Source of the DNA: Thalassovita sp.
GTDB lineage: Bacteria > Pseudomonadota > Alphaproteobacteria > Rhodobacterales > Rhodobacteraceae
Length of the DNA stretch: 64,000 bases
NCBI GenBank assembly: GCA_017792425.1
Contig: CP051233.1
Location: 1,584,402 to 1,648,401 of the forward strand
Reading direction: 5' to 3'
The stretch's first letter is position 1. The number at the start of each line of letters is the position of its first letter. Of this stretch, positions 33,683 through 41,846 are shown one piece after another. The notes under the pieces are model-generated. The model searched no databases, was not told the origin of the DNA, and worked only from the letters and a program-made list of their open reading frames with translations. Both the position numbers and the translations under genes were made by a program.

Positions 33683-34471
33683 TTATAGTTTTGGGGTGTC
33701 TCGAGCAGCCCTTTCCAGCATCGGTGTAATAGCGCGCCGGATTGTTTCATCCCCCGGAGATGTGTCGGTTGCTGTAAAGGTTGAGCAATGCACTGCAAGC
33801 CATTGTCTTATAAGAGGATAGTGGGTTCGTTTGGCGGCTTTCAGGTCGATCTTTCCCGCTGCCAGCAACGCGTTGAATGCGGTCTGTATCTCGGCTTTGA
33901 CAGAGGGACGGCCAACCGGATTATTCGTCGGGTTGGTCAAAATGGATGCGCCGGTTCCCTCTTCGGTCCGCCATTTGGCGATAAGGGAGGTGGCATTGGT
34001 GTCCGCGATGAAGCGGAGTTCAATGAACCGCAGCCCCTGAGAATGCAGCTTGCCAGATTCCCAATTCAGGAAATCTGCATTTAGCAGCGTGTTGGATTCG
34101 AGTTCGACCGGAAGGTCGCTCAGCTTTCTGGGTTCTTCGAAAGCGAAGGCCCGGACAGCCCCTGATTTCATCGCTTTGATGATCTCGGCCTTGCCGAGTT
34201 CGATGAGCCTGTTGCGGTCTTTGTCGAGCGATGCCGAATTCAACACGGCCCGCTGCATGGCTGCAAATACATCTCCGCCCGGAGTGAAACCTTCCGCCTG
34301 TTCTTTCATGTTTTCGGAGATGGTCTGCAAAGTGAATTTCGGCTTCGCGTAGTCATCCCGCGTGGTGCCTTCGGGCAAGAAATGGTCAGGAAGCAGGGCA
34401 ATCGGCGCGCGATTGGACATGATTGCGTTTTCCCAAAGTCTGAGAATGTGCGGCTTGGGTTTTACGGGCAA
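33683..34471 (-). CDS. Island protein of unknown function
   Basis: The 262-residue product has no domain I recognise. It is mostly helical, with a GRPSVKAEIQTAFNALLAAGKIDL segment and a following helix pair near the C-terminus that look like a small DNA-binding or accessory unit. A strong GGAGGA (34477-34482) five bases before the TTG at 34471 supports that start; an ATG at 34420 is the alternative. Position between integrase and excisionase suggests a role in element maintenance. Confidence 0.6.
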   Translation of the reverse strand: MPVKPKPHILRLWENAIMSNRAPIALLPDHFLPEGTTRDDYAKPKFTLQTISENMKEQAEGFTPGGDVFAAMQRAVLNSASLDKDRNRLIELGKAEIIKAMKSGAVRAFAFEEPRKLSDLPVELESNTLLNADFLNWESGKLHSQGLRFIELRFIADTNATSLIAKWRTEEGTGASILTNPTNNPVGRPSVKAEIQTAFNALLAAGKIDLKAAKRTHYPLIRQWLAVHCSTFTATDTSPGDETIRRAITPMLERAARDTPKL

Positions 34472-34635
34472 ATCCGTCCTCCTGAGGTTGTCGGTTTCCC
34501 GTAGGTTCTACCTAGGTAATAGAGGGGGATTCAATCCTAGATAGATGTCTATGTAAGGATATGTCATGAAAAGGAATGGCGCGCGCCGATCAGGGGCGCG
34601 CGTTATCTGTGGCCGGTTCGAGTCAATTCACGCCC

Positions 34636-35832
34636 TTACCCTGACACGACACGCAGGTTTGGATGTTGGGGGGAAGGTCCACCGCGTCGCAACGCATTGG
34701 CCAACCGGCTGGCAACCGCACCGGCTGCCTTTTGGACGGCGTGGTCCGCCAGGTGAGAATAGCGTAGGGTGGTTTGCAGGCTTTTATGTCCGAGAATTTC
34801 CTTGAGCATGAACGGGTCAACGCCATTCATGACCGCGACGGACGCGTAGGTATGCCGAAGGTCGTGCATGCGGACATCGGGGATACCTGCCTTCTTCCTG
34901 ACGCGGAGCCAGGTCTTCTGCAGATTGACCAGGTGCTGCCCTTCCACCTCTCCGACGATGACATAGGGGTTGCCGGGAATGCGTTCCAGCGATGCGAGGA
35001 TTTCACGGGCCTCGGCGGGCAGGGGGATGCGCCGTCGTCCGGTCTTGCTGTCAGGCAGTTCCAGGTGGAAGGGCGCGACGTGATCCCATTGCAGGGTCAG
35101 GATTTCACCCAGGCGGCACCCGGTCAGCAGTAGCAGAAAGATGGCAGAGACCGCGTAAGGGCTTTCTTCACCGCGTTCCAGCGCCTCGGCCAGGGCAAAG
35201 CCCAGGCGGGCCTGTTCGTCGTCACTCAGGTAGCGTTTCTTTTCCTCTTCCTTGAACTTTTTGATCCGTCGCGCCGGGTTGGTGCCGTCACTTCGCAACC
35301 CCCAATCCTCGGCCAGGTTGAACATCTTGGACAGGATGCTGACGGCCCGGTTGGCCATGTAGGGGTTCTTCCTCAGGTCGTGGTGGAAGGTGACGATATC
35401 GGCGCGGGTCACGTCGATGATCTTCTTGGGGCCAAGTTTCGGCCGGATGCAGCGACGGATGACGATTTCATATCCGGTCTGGGTGGTCGGCTTGCAGTGC
35501 TGTGCGGCATAGTCGGACAGGAACCGGTCACAGAGCGAAGCGACGGTAGGAGCCTGCAGGCGGCTTCTGCGCTCTTCCGATGGGTTTCCCCCCTTGGCGA
35601 CCTCTCCTAGCAGCTTGCGGGCCTCCTTGCGCGCCTCCTCGGCTGTCAGCGCGCCTTGCTGCCCGATGGAACGGCGGCGGGTCCGCCCATCCGCCCGGTA
35701 CTGAACCAGGTAGCTTTTGCGGCCAGAGGGAAAGACGCGGACGCCGAAGCCGGACAATTCGTCATCCCAAAGCAGGTAGTCGCTGGATTGCGGTTCAAGG
35801 CTCTCCACAAATCGCTTTGTCAGCTTCGTCAT
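34636..35832 (-). CDS. Tyrosine-type site-specific integrase
   Basis: The 398-residue integrase has an N-terminal DUF4102-like arm-binding domain (LWDDELSGFGVRVFPSGRKSY), a core-binding domain (about 95-190) and a complete catalytic domain: Arg in TGCRLGEIL, HDLRHTYAS, LGHKSLQTTLRYSH with the nucleophilic Tyr. It should catalyse integration into the tRNA-Asn 3' end. It reads inward from the right end, with its start 194 bp from attR and 45 bp from the right arm-type repeat. Its GC-rich coding differs from the AT-rich defence cargo. Confidence 0.95.
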   Translation of the reverse strand: MTKLTKRFVESLEPQSSDYLLWDDELSGFGVRVFPSGRKSYLVQYRADGRTRRRSIGQQGALTAEEARKEARKLLGEVAKGGNPSEERRSRLQAPTVASLCDRFLSDYAAQHCKPTTQTGYEIVIRRCIRPKLGPKKIIDVTRADIVTFHHDLRKNPYMANRAVSILSKMFNLAEDWGLRSDGTNPARRIKKFKEEEKKRYLSDDEQARLGFALAEALERGEESPYAVSAIFLLLLTGCRLGEILTLQWDHVAPFHLELPDSKTGRRRIPLPAEAREILASLERIPGNPYVIVGEVEGQHLVNLQKTWLRVRKKAGIPDVRMHDLRHTYASVAVMNGVDPFMLKEILGHKSLQTTLRYSHLADHAVQKAAGAVASRLANALRRGGPSPQHPNLRVVSG

Positions 35833-35876
35833 CCCTACGTCCTTTCCGTTTCTGCGGTCCTTTCACCCCCGATTTA

Positions 35877-35895
35877 CGGAAGCACTACGGAAGCA
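35877..35895 (+). repeat. Putative integrase arm-type site, right copy
   Basis: The 19 bases are identical to 27442-27460. They lie between the integrase start and attR in direct orientation. Together with the left copy they form a symmetric pair inside the island ends, as expected for arm-type sites or shared integrase promoter sites. Confidence 0.55.
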
Positions 35896-36025
35896 CCGTG
35901 CAGCGTTTCATGGCGTATTGAATGAATCCTTGGCGCAGGTGTCGTCAAGAAAATACGTTTAGTATCAGTTGTTTATGTCCGTGTGGCGGAGGTTGGCGAA
36001 AACCGGCGAAACCCCACTTTTCCGG

Positions 36026-36071
36026 CTGTTAATCAATTGGTCGTAGGTTCGATCCCTACCGCCGGAGCCAT
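36026..36071 (+). repeat. attR: duplicated 3' part of tRNA-Asn
   Basis: This is an exact 46-bp copy of 27328-27373 with no 5' half of a tRNA in front, so it is not a tRNA gene. It marks the right boundary of the island. Sequence right of it should be the original chromosome or a second element. Confidence 0.9.
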
Positions 36072-36165
36072 TATCTTACAGCTACCCAATTGCAAGCCTT
36101 GAAAATAAAGGCTTGCAGTGTCCCCAAGGGCTACTTTGCGGGATACATTGGGGGTACATCCAATA

Positions 36166-37035
36166 ATGGCACTACTTATGAAGTTACCCGACGTGGTCAC
36201 AAACAAGGGGAAGTTCGTCTTTCGCAAGCGAATCCCGGTGGACCTTCGCCCCCAATATCCGACCAACTTCTTTGAAACACGATTCCGTATTCAGGAGTTC
36301 AGTGCAGCTTTTGTGCCAGAACATGCGGCGTATGAGGCCACCTTTGACCGGATGGTTGATGCCGCCCGTGATGGTCAGCCAGGTGCTATCGGAAAGCAGG
36401 GGGTATTGCGCTTCATCGCTGAAGCAAGAGCAGGTCTCGATGACCCGAGAACTTCGCGGGAAAAGTGGGCGGCGTTCAAAGATGCTGAGGCGTGGGTGCG
36501 GGCGGTTCGTGGGGGGCGTGAGATGCTAGATGATGGCGGCGACCAAGAGCGAAGGGATATCATCGCGGAGGAGATCGTGCGAACTGGTGGAGATCGGCTG
36601 CTCTACCGCGCCGTCACTGAACCGAATGCTGCCCCTCCTCCAGCTACGCTAGCTGATGCTGCGAAAATCTATGAGCAAGAGCGCCTCCGGGAAAACCCGA
36701 AGAAATCCGCGAGGAACACCTTCAACAAGATCAAAAGGCGCTTGGAGGCATCTCTAGGCCCACTAGATAGCTTGCCGCTGACGGAGCTAACGAGAGAGCA
36801 TGCCAGAAAGGTTCGGGATGATCTGTTGGTGACGCCTAAAAGTAGCGGTGAGGGGGTGCTTTCCCCTGCTTCTGTCGGAAGAGAGATAAATAGTATCAAG
36901 GCACTGATCACTGTCGGAATTACGGAATATGACCTTCGCGGCCAAGCCTTCAATCCGTTTGAGAAACTTTCGTTATTCGCCTTGTTTGCCTCAATGATGG
37001 CGAAGAACGCGTACTGCAGTACACGCGGCTATTGA
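36166..37035 (+). pseudogene. Truncated integrase, remnant of a second element
   Basis: About 289 codons remain from the ATG at 36166. The N-terminal part (VVTNKGKFVFRKRIPVDLRP, then a helical core-binding region with LADAAKIYEQERL and LTREHARKVRDDLL) fits a phage-type integrase. The match ends at AFNPFEKLSL, followed by an unrelated tail and stop. The whole catalytic domain with its Arg-His-Arg-Tyr residues is missing, so it cannot recombine. Its place right after attR suggests an older insertion at the same tRNA site, deleted later. Confidence 0.7.
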
Positions 37036-37084
37036 CGGAGTGGCGGAATCACAACACCCAACCCTGTCCAAATGTAGTCCAAGG

Positions 37085-37103
37085 TGCTTCCGTTTTGCTT
37101 CCG
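37085..37103 (-). repeat. Inverted, 17/19 copy of the arm-type repeat
   Basis: On the minus strand it reads CGGAAGCAAAACGGAAGCA, two mismatches from the island copies. It lies 50 bp after the truncated integrase, outside attR and in opposite orientation. It may mark the far end of the older element. Confidence 0.45.
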
Positions 37104-37170
37104 GCTGTACAAATCTGGAAGCCGTACTCTTTCAGTTCTTCGATTAATATATTGAAATGTAATGGAGAAA

Positions 37171-37246
37171 TGGTGCCCCCAGAGAGACTCGAACTCCCGA
37201 CCCACTGATTACAAATCAGTTGCTCTACCAGCTGAGCTATAGGGGC
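37171..37246 (-). tRNA. tRNA-Thr (TGT)
   Basis: The 76-base cloverleaf on the minus strand has acceptor GCCCCTA/TGGGGGC, anticodon loop TTTGTAA and an encoded CCA. It sits between the integrase stump and the permease gene and is intact. Confidence 0.96.
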
Positions 37247-37291
37247 ACTCGGAGCGTGGCATAAGCCAAGCACCGGTCCTCTGCAAGGGGT

Positions 37292-38953
37292 TTAACGGCT
37301 GGCGCGGGCGAGCAGGGCGACGGCGGCCAGGCCCACCAGGATCACCAGCACGGCGGCGGGGGCGGCGTCGCCCAGGTTTTCCAGGCTGGCCTGATCATGC
37401 ACCCGCGTCGCCAGCGTGTTGAAGTTGAACGGGCGCAGCAGCAGCGTCGCGGGCAGTTCCTTGACGCAGTCCACGAACACCAGCAGCAGCGCCGAACCGA
37501 CAGAGCCGCGGATCAGCGGGTAGTAAACCTGCCGCAACACCTGGCCGCGCGTACGCCCCAGCGACCGCGCCGCCATCGGCAGCGAGGGTGAAACCCGCCC
37601 CATCGCCGCGTCCGCTGCCCCTTGGGCGATGGCAAAGAACCGCACGCCATAGGCCAGGATCAGGGCAAAGGCCGAACCGGTCAGGACCAGCCCGATGTCG
37701 ACGCCGGTCAGCGCCTCGACCGAGTCGGCCAGCGCGTTGTCCAGCACGGCCAACGGGATCAGGATGCCGACGCCCAGCACCGCCCCCGGCGCGGCATAGC
37801 CGATGGTGGTCAGCGGCAGCAGCAGCCGGGGCAGGCTGCGGCCGGACAGGCGCACGCCGTAGACCAGGAACACCGCCGCCAGCACGGTCACCACGGCGGC
37901 GGTACCGCCCACGGTCAGCGTGTTCATCAGCGACTCGATCAGGCGCGGATCGGCCCAGCGGTCGGCATTGCGGGCGGCGTGGTACAGGATCACCCCGGCG
38001 GGCAGCAGGAACCCCATGAAGAACGGGATGAAACACAAAAACAGCGCGATCCATCCGGGCAGGCCGGTCAGGCGGGTGCGCTCGGTGCCGCGATGGCGGC
38101 CCGACAGGTTGAAGAACCGGCTGCGGCGACGGCTGAACTTTTCCAGCGACACCAGCAGGATCACCATCACCAGCACCACGCAGGCGATCTGCGCCGCCCC
38201 GCCCGCGTTGTTGCTTTGCAGCCAGACGCTGAAGATGCCGGTGGTCAGGGTCTGCACGGCGAAATAGTCCACCGTGCCGAAATCGTTGACCGTTTCCATC
38301 ATCACCACGGCCATGCCGGCGGCAATGGCCGGGCGGGCCAGCGGCAGGCCGACACGGCGGAACCGTTCGAACGCGCCCGCGCCCAGCGACATCGCGACTT
38401 CCTCGGTGGCGCCGGATTGTTCGCGGAACGCCGCCCGCGCCAGCAGGTAGACATAGGGGTACAGCGCCGCCGCCAGCACGATCACCGCCGCCCCCAGCGA
38501 CCGGATTTCCGGGAACCAGTAATCGCGGGCCGAGGACCAGCCGAACACCGCCCGCAGCGCCGTCTGCACCGGGCCTGCGTATTCCATCAGGTCCACCAGC
38601 GCATAGGCCCCCACGTAGGCAGGGATCGCCAGCGGCAGCAGCAGCAGCCAATCCATCCAGCGCGACAGCGGAAAATCGTAGCGCGCGATGAACCAGGCGG
38701 CCCCGGTGCCCACCATTCCCGCCAATACCCCCACGGACAGCATCAGGATCAGCGTCGTGGTCAGATAGCGGGGCAGGGTGGTCGCGATCAGGTGCGGCCA
38801 GATATTGTCCGTCGGGTTCAGCGCGATCCAGATCACCGCCAGGATCGGGGCCATCACCACGCCCGCGATCAGTGCCGCGCCAACGGACCAGATGCTGGCG
38901 GGCTTGATGCGGACGGCGTCGGCGCGCCGGGGGGGATGGGTGCTGTCGCTCAT
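37292..38953 (-). CDS. Iron(III)-type ABC transporter permease (FbpB/ThiP family)
   Basis: The 553-residue permease from the ATG at 38953 has two fused binding-protein-dependent transport domains with about 12 helices. EAA-loop signatures are seen in EEVAMSLGAGAFERFRRVGLP (first half) and AARSLGRTRGQVLRQVYYP (second half). Single-chain permeases of this type import ferric iron or thiamine. No binding protein or ATPase gene is adjacent, so the partners are encoded elsewhere. It is divergent from the unknown gene at 39063. Confidence 0.9.
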   Translation of the reverse strand: MSDSTHPPRRADAVRIKPASIWSVGAALIAGVVMAPILAVIWIALNPTDNIWPHLIATTLPRYLTTTLILMLSVGVLAGMVGTGAAWFIARYDFPLSRWMDWLLLLPLAIPAYVGAYALVDLMEYAGPVQTALRAVFGWSSARDYWFPEIRSLGAAVIVLAAALYPYVYLLARAAFREQSGATEEVAMSLGAGAFERFRRVGLPLARPAIAAGMAVVMMETVNDFGTVDYFAVQTLTTGIFSVWLQSNNAGGAAQIACVVLVMVILLVSLEKFSRRRSRFFNLSGRHRGTERTRLTGLPGWIALFLCFIPFFMGFLLPAGVILYHAARNADRWADPRLIESLMNTLTVGGTAAVVTVLAAVFLVYGVRLSGRSLPRLLLPLTTIGYAAPGAVLGVGILIPLAVLDNALADSVEALTGVDIGLVLTGSAFALILAYGVRFFAIAQGAADAAMGRVSPSLPMAARSLGRTRGQVLRQVYYPLIRGSVGSALLLVFVDCVKELPATLLLRPFNFNTLATRVHDQASLENLGDAAPAAVLVILVGLAAVALLARASR

Positions 38954-39062
38954 GCGGGTTCCTTGCCTGAAACCGCTGGTACTGTCCAGAAAAGACCTTA
39001 TTTTTGACCCAGCCTTTGCGGTATCACCTAGGGGCAAAAGGCAAGAGCAGAAGAACAACACG

Positions 39063-39938
39063 ATGAGAATCATCCTCCACGCCGGTGTCCACGCCACGGA
39101 CGAGGACCGCCTGGTGAAATGCCTGTTGAAGAATACCGGCCTGCTGGCGCCGCTGGGAACGGCCGTGCCGGGGCCGTCGCGCTATCGGTCTCTGATCCGC
39201 GATATCCTTGCCGCAATGGATGACGCTCCGCCGGCGGGGGACGCGCGCGAATTGCTGCTGGATGCCATCCTGGAAGGCGATATGCCGGACAGGTTGCTGC
39301 TGTCGAACGAGAATTTCTTTTCCGTGCCCAAGGGCGCCGTGTCCAAAGGCGAGTTTTATCCGGGGGCCGAGGTGCGCCTGCAAAAGCTGCGCCAGGTCTT
39401 TGCCGGGGATGACCTGGAACTCTACATGGGTCTGCGCAATCCGGCCACCTTCCTGCCCGCCGTTCTGGCCCAGTCCCCGGACATGAGCTTTGACGATTTC
39501 CTGGCCGGATCGGACCCGTTCGCCCTGTCATGGTCGGAATTGCTGGGCCGGATCGCGCAGGCAAATCCGAATCTGCCGATCACCGTCTGGTGCAATGAAG
39601 ATACCCCGCTGATGTGGGCCGAACTGCTGCGCGACACGATGGGGCTGCCGGACGGGGAAAAGATTTCCGGCGGGTTTGACCTGATCACGGACCTGATGAC
39701 ACAGGCCGGGATGCAGCGGTTCCGGGCCTACCTGAAACTGCACCCTGTCATGACGGACGATCAGAAAAGCCGGGTGATCTCGGCCTTTCTGGGCAAGTTC
39801 GCCCGGCCCGACGCGCTGGAGGAAGAACTGGACGTGCCCGGTTGGACCGCCGAAACGGTTGACCGCCTGACCGCCGCCTATGAACAGGATCTGGCGCGTA
39901 TCGCCGATTTGCCGAACGTGCGCGTGCTTCAGCCCTGA
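39063..39938 (+). CDS. Conserved protein of unknown function
   Basis: The 291-residue soluble protein starts at the ATG at 39063 (MRIILHAGVHATDEDRL). It has an alternating alpha/beta pattern with an initial strand and a loop HAGVHATDEDRLVKCL reminiscent of P-loop sulfotransferase-like folds, but no canonical GxxGxGKS motif. A strand LELYMGLRNPATFLPAVL in the middle also fits that fold. I cannot assign an activity. Its stop overlaps the end of the convergent cobS by 10 bp. Confidence 0.6.
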   Translation: MRIILHAGVHATDEDRLVKCLLKNTGLLAPLGTAVPGPSRYRSLIRDILAAMDDAPPAGDARELLLDAILEGDMPDRLLLSNENFFSVPKGAVSKGEFYPGAEVRLQKLRQVFAGDDLELYMGLRNPATFLPAVLAQSPDMSFDDFLAGSDPFALSWSELLGRIAQANPNLPITVWCNEDTPLMWAELLRDTMGLPDGEKISGGFDLITDLMTQAGMQRFRAYLKLHPVMTDDQKSRVISAFLGKFARPDALEEELDVPGWTAETVDRLTAAYEQDLARIADLPNVRVLQP

Positions 39939-40693
39939 AACAGGGCCACCAGCGCCACCAGTACCGCGATTTCCGACAGTTGCTGCGACGCGCCCAGCAC
40001 GTCCCCGGTCTGCCCGCCGATCTTGGCCTTTGCCAGCAGCCCCAGCGCCGCAACGGCCAGTGCCGCCAGAACGGTCGCCGGGATCATGGCCCAGCCCAGC
40101 ACGGCCCCGGTCAGCACCAGCGCCAAGCCGACCGCCAGCGCCGCCGTACCCCAGCCGGGGCGGCCCACAGACCGGCTCAGCCCGCCGTCACGGGCATTCG
40201 GCAGCGCCGCCATCAGCACCGGCATCCCCGCGCGGGACAGCAGCCCGGCCGCCAGCGCCGCCAACAGGCCGTGGCCCGTTGCGAACAATGCCCCCAACGC
40301 CCACCAGCGCGCGGCAAAGCCCAGCACCAGCGCCATCACGCCATAGGTGCCGATCGCACTGTCCTTCATGATCTCCAGCCGCCGCGCGCGGTCCCAGCCG
40401 CCCCAGAACCCGTCGGCCACGTCGGCCAGCCCGTCCTCGTGCATGGCGCCTGTCAGCAGCACCGACAGCGCAATGGCCACCAGCGCCGCGAATTCCGGCC
40501 CGACCGGCAGCGCCGCCAGCCCGGCCAGCCCGCCGATCCCGCCCGGCACGATCCCCGCCAGCGGATAGGCCCAACTGGCCGCCGCCCCGCGGGCATAGGC
40601 CGCCTTGCTCAGGCGCAGGGGCAGGCGGGTCAGCAATGACAAGGCCACCGCCACGTCCCGCGCCTGAATTCCGCCCTGGTCGCTTTTCTGCAT
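39929..40693 (-). CDS. cobS: Adenosylcobinamide-GDP ribazoletransferase
   Basis: This membrane enzyme joins adenosylcobinamide-GDP and alpha-ribazole in the last steps of cobalamin assembly. The 254-residue product from the ATG at 40693 shows the signature AMHEDGLADVADGFWGG (about 93-109) and KDSAIGTYGVMALVL, with several hydrophobic helices. It is divergent from cobT, whose product makes the alpha-ribazole phosphate precursor; the 81-bp gap (40694-40774) may hold a shared control region, though no cobalamin riboswitch is evident in so short a space. Confidence 0.95.
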   Translation of the reverse strand: MQKSDQGGIQARDVAVALSLLTRLPLRLSKAAYARGAAASWAYPLAGIVPGGIGGLAGLAALPVGPEFAALVAIALSVLLTGAMHEDGLADVADGFWGGWDRARRLEIMKDSAIGTYGVMALVLGFAARWWALGALFATGHGLLAALAAGLLSRAGMPVLMAALPNARDGGLSRSVGRPGWGTAALAVGLALVLTGAVLGWAMIPATVLAALAVAALGLLAKAKIGGQTGDVLGASQQLSEIAVLVALVALFQG

Positions 40694-40774
40694 CGGATCG
40701 CCCTTTTGTCGCCTTGCCCCCCGATAACATTGCGGTAAACACCCGGGCAACAACAGACACAGGGAAGCCCAACA

Positions 40775-41791
40775 ATGACCCAAGCCTTCGACACTCTTGA
40801 CGCCTTCCGCGCGCTGCTGGCCCAGGCCCCCGCCGCCGACCAGGAGGCCCGCAAACAGGCCGAGGCCCGCAACGGCCAGCTGACCAAGCCGCCGGGCGCG
40901 TTGGGACGTCTGGAACATGTGGCGATCTGGTACGCGGGCTGGCGGGGCAATCCCCGCCCGGCGCTGGACAACCCGCAGGTGCTGATCTTTGCCGGGAACC
41001 ACGGGGTGACCGCACAGGGCGTGTCAGCCTTCCCTGCCGAAGTCACCGAACAGATGGTGCTGAATTTCCAGCACGGCGGGGCGGCGATCAACCAGCTTTC
41101 GCGCGCTTTCGGGGCCACGATGGGGGTGCATGCCCTGTCGCTGGATCGGCCCACCGCCGATTTCACCCAGGCCGCCGCCATGTCCGAGCCCGAACTGGTC
41201 GAGGCCCTGCAAACCGGCTGGAACGCGGTGGATGAAGGGGCTGACCTGCTGGTGACCGGGGAAATGGGGATCGGCAACACCACCTCGGCCGCTGCCATCG
41301 CGCTGGCGCTGTTCGGCGGCGACGCGGGCGACTGGACCGGGCGCGGCACCGGCGTGGACGACGCGGGCCTGCTGAACAAGACCCGCGTCGTGCGCGCGGC
41401 CGAATCCCTGCATGCAGAGGCGATCAAGGACGGGCTGGACGCGCTGCGCTGTGTCGGCGGGCGCGAACTGGCGGCGATGGCCGGGGCAATCGCCCGCGCC
41501 CGCAGCCTGCACATCCCGGTGATCCTGGACGGGTTCATCTGCTGCGCCGCCGCCGCCTGCCTGGAAAAAACCCAACCCGGTGCGCTGGACCACTGTATCG
41601 CTGGCCACGCCAGCGCTGAATCCGCCCATCCCCGCCTGCTGGCCGCACTGGACAAGACGCCGCTGCTGTCACTGGGCCTGCGGCTGGGCGAAGGCTCGGG
41701 CGCGGCGCTGGCCATCGGCGTTCTGAAAGGCGCCGTCGCCTGCCACTCTGGCATGGCCACCTTCGCCGAGGCGGGCGTGTCCGACGGCTGA
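40775..41791 (+). CDS. cobT: Nicotinate-nucleotide--dimethylbenzimidazole phosphoribosyltransferase
   Basis: CobT makes alpha-ribazole 5'-phosphate from dimethylbenzimidazole and nicotinate mononucleotide for the lower ligand of cobalamin. The 338-residue product carries KPPGALGRLE near the N-terminus, FAGNHGVTAQGVSAFP, and the catalytic-site GEMGIGNTTSAAA, GRGTGVDDAG and C-terminal LGEGSGAALA. Length and motifs are standard. It is divergent from cobS; other cob genes are not nearby. A hairpin follows its stop. Confidence 0.96.
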   Translation: MTQAFDTLDAFRALLAQAPAADQEARKQAEARNGQLTKPPGALGRLEHVAIWYAGWRGNPRPALDNPQVLIFAGNHGVTAQGVSAFPAEVTEQMVLNFQHGGAAINQLSRAFGATMGVHALSLDRPTADFTQAAAMSEPELVEALQTGWNAVDEGADLLVTGEMGIGNTTSAAAIALALFGGDAGDWTGRGTGVDDAGLLNKTRVVRAAESLHAEAIKDGLDALRCVGGRELAAMAGAIARARSLHIPVILDGFICCAAAACLEKTQPGALDHCIAGHASAESAHPRLLAALDKTPLLSLGLRLGEGSGAALAIGVLKGAVACHSGMATFAEAGVSDG

Positions 41792-41792
41792 G

Positions 41793-41843
41793 GAAGGGGG
41801 CTTTGCCCCCTTCACCCCCAGAGTATTTTGGGCAAGATGAAAG
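41793..41843 (+). repeat. Hairpin plus dispersed repeat copy behind cobT
   Basis: A 9-bp perfect stem with a 3-base loop (41793-41801 with 41805-41813) is followed at 41815-41843 by CCCCCAGAGTATTTTGGGCA and AGATGAAAG. It is a copy of the dispersed motif, in sense with cobT and starting 2 bp after its stop, and ends 4 bp before the convergent antiporter gene's stop. Likely a transcript-end element. Confidence 0.65.
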
Positions 41844-41846
41844 CGT

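Larger units (their letters stand above)
27328..36071. mobile_element. Integrative genomic island in tRNA-Asn carrying cyclic-nucleotide defence genes
   Basis: The island is defined by the 46-bp direct repeat at its ends, a full tyrosine integrase near the right end (34636-35832), an AlpA-like excisionase and a winged-helix replication-type protein. Cargo on the left comprises a CBASS-like cluster, a Csp-family protein and small hypothetical genes. The cargo part (about 27.4-31.5 kb) is visibly more AT-rich and uses codons unlike the GC-rich flanks, while the integrase gene is GC-rich. No phage structural genes or conjugation genes are present, so it is a small defence island, perhaps mobilised by another element. 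Confidence 0.88.

Noticed and set aside
27374..36025. Island as a prophage or conjugative element
   Set aside because: No capsid, terminase, tail, relaxase or type IV secretion gene is present. Only integrase, AlpA and cargo are seen.
36026..36071. Possible second tRNA-Asn
   Set aside because: Only the 3' half is present and no 5' acceptor or D-arm precedes it. It is attR.
40694..40774. Cobalamin riboswitch between cobS and cobT
   Set aside because: The gap of 81 bp is too short for the roughly 200-base element and no B12-box-like sequence was found.
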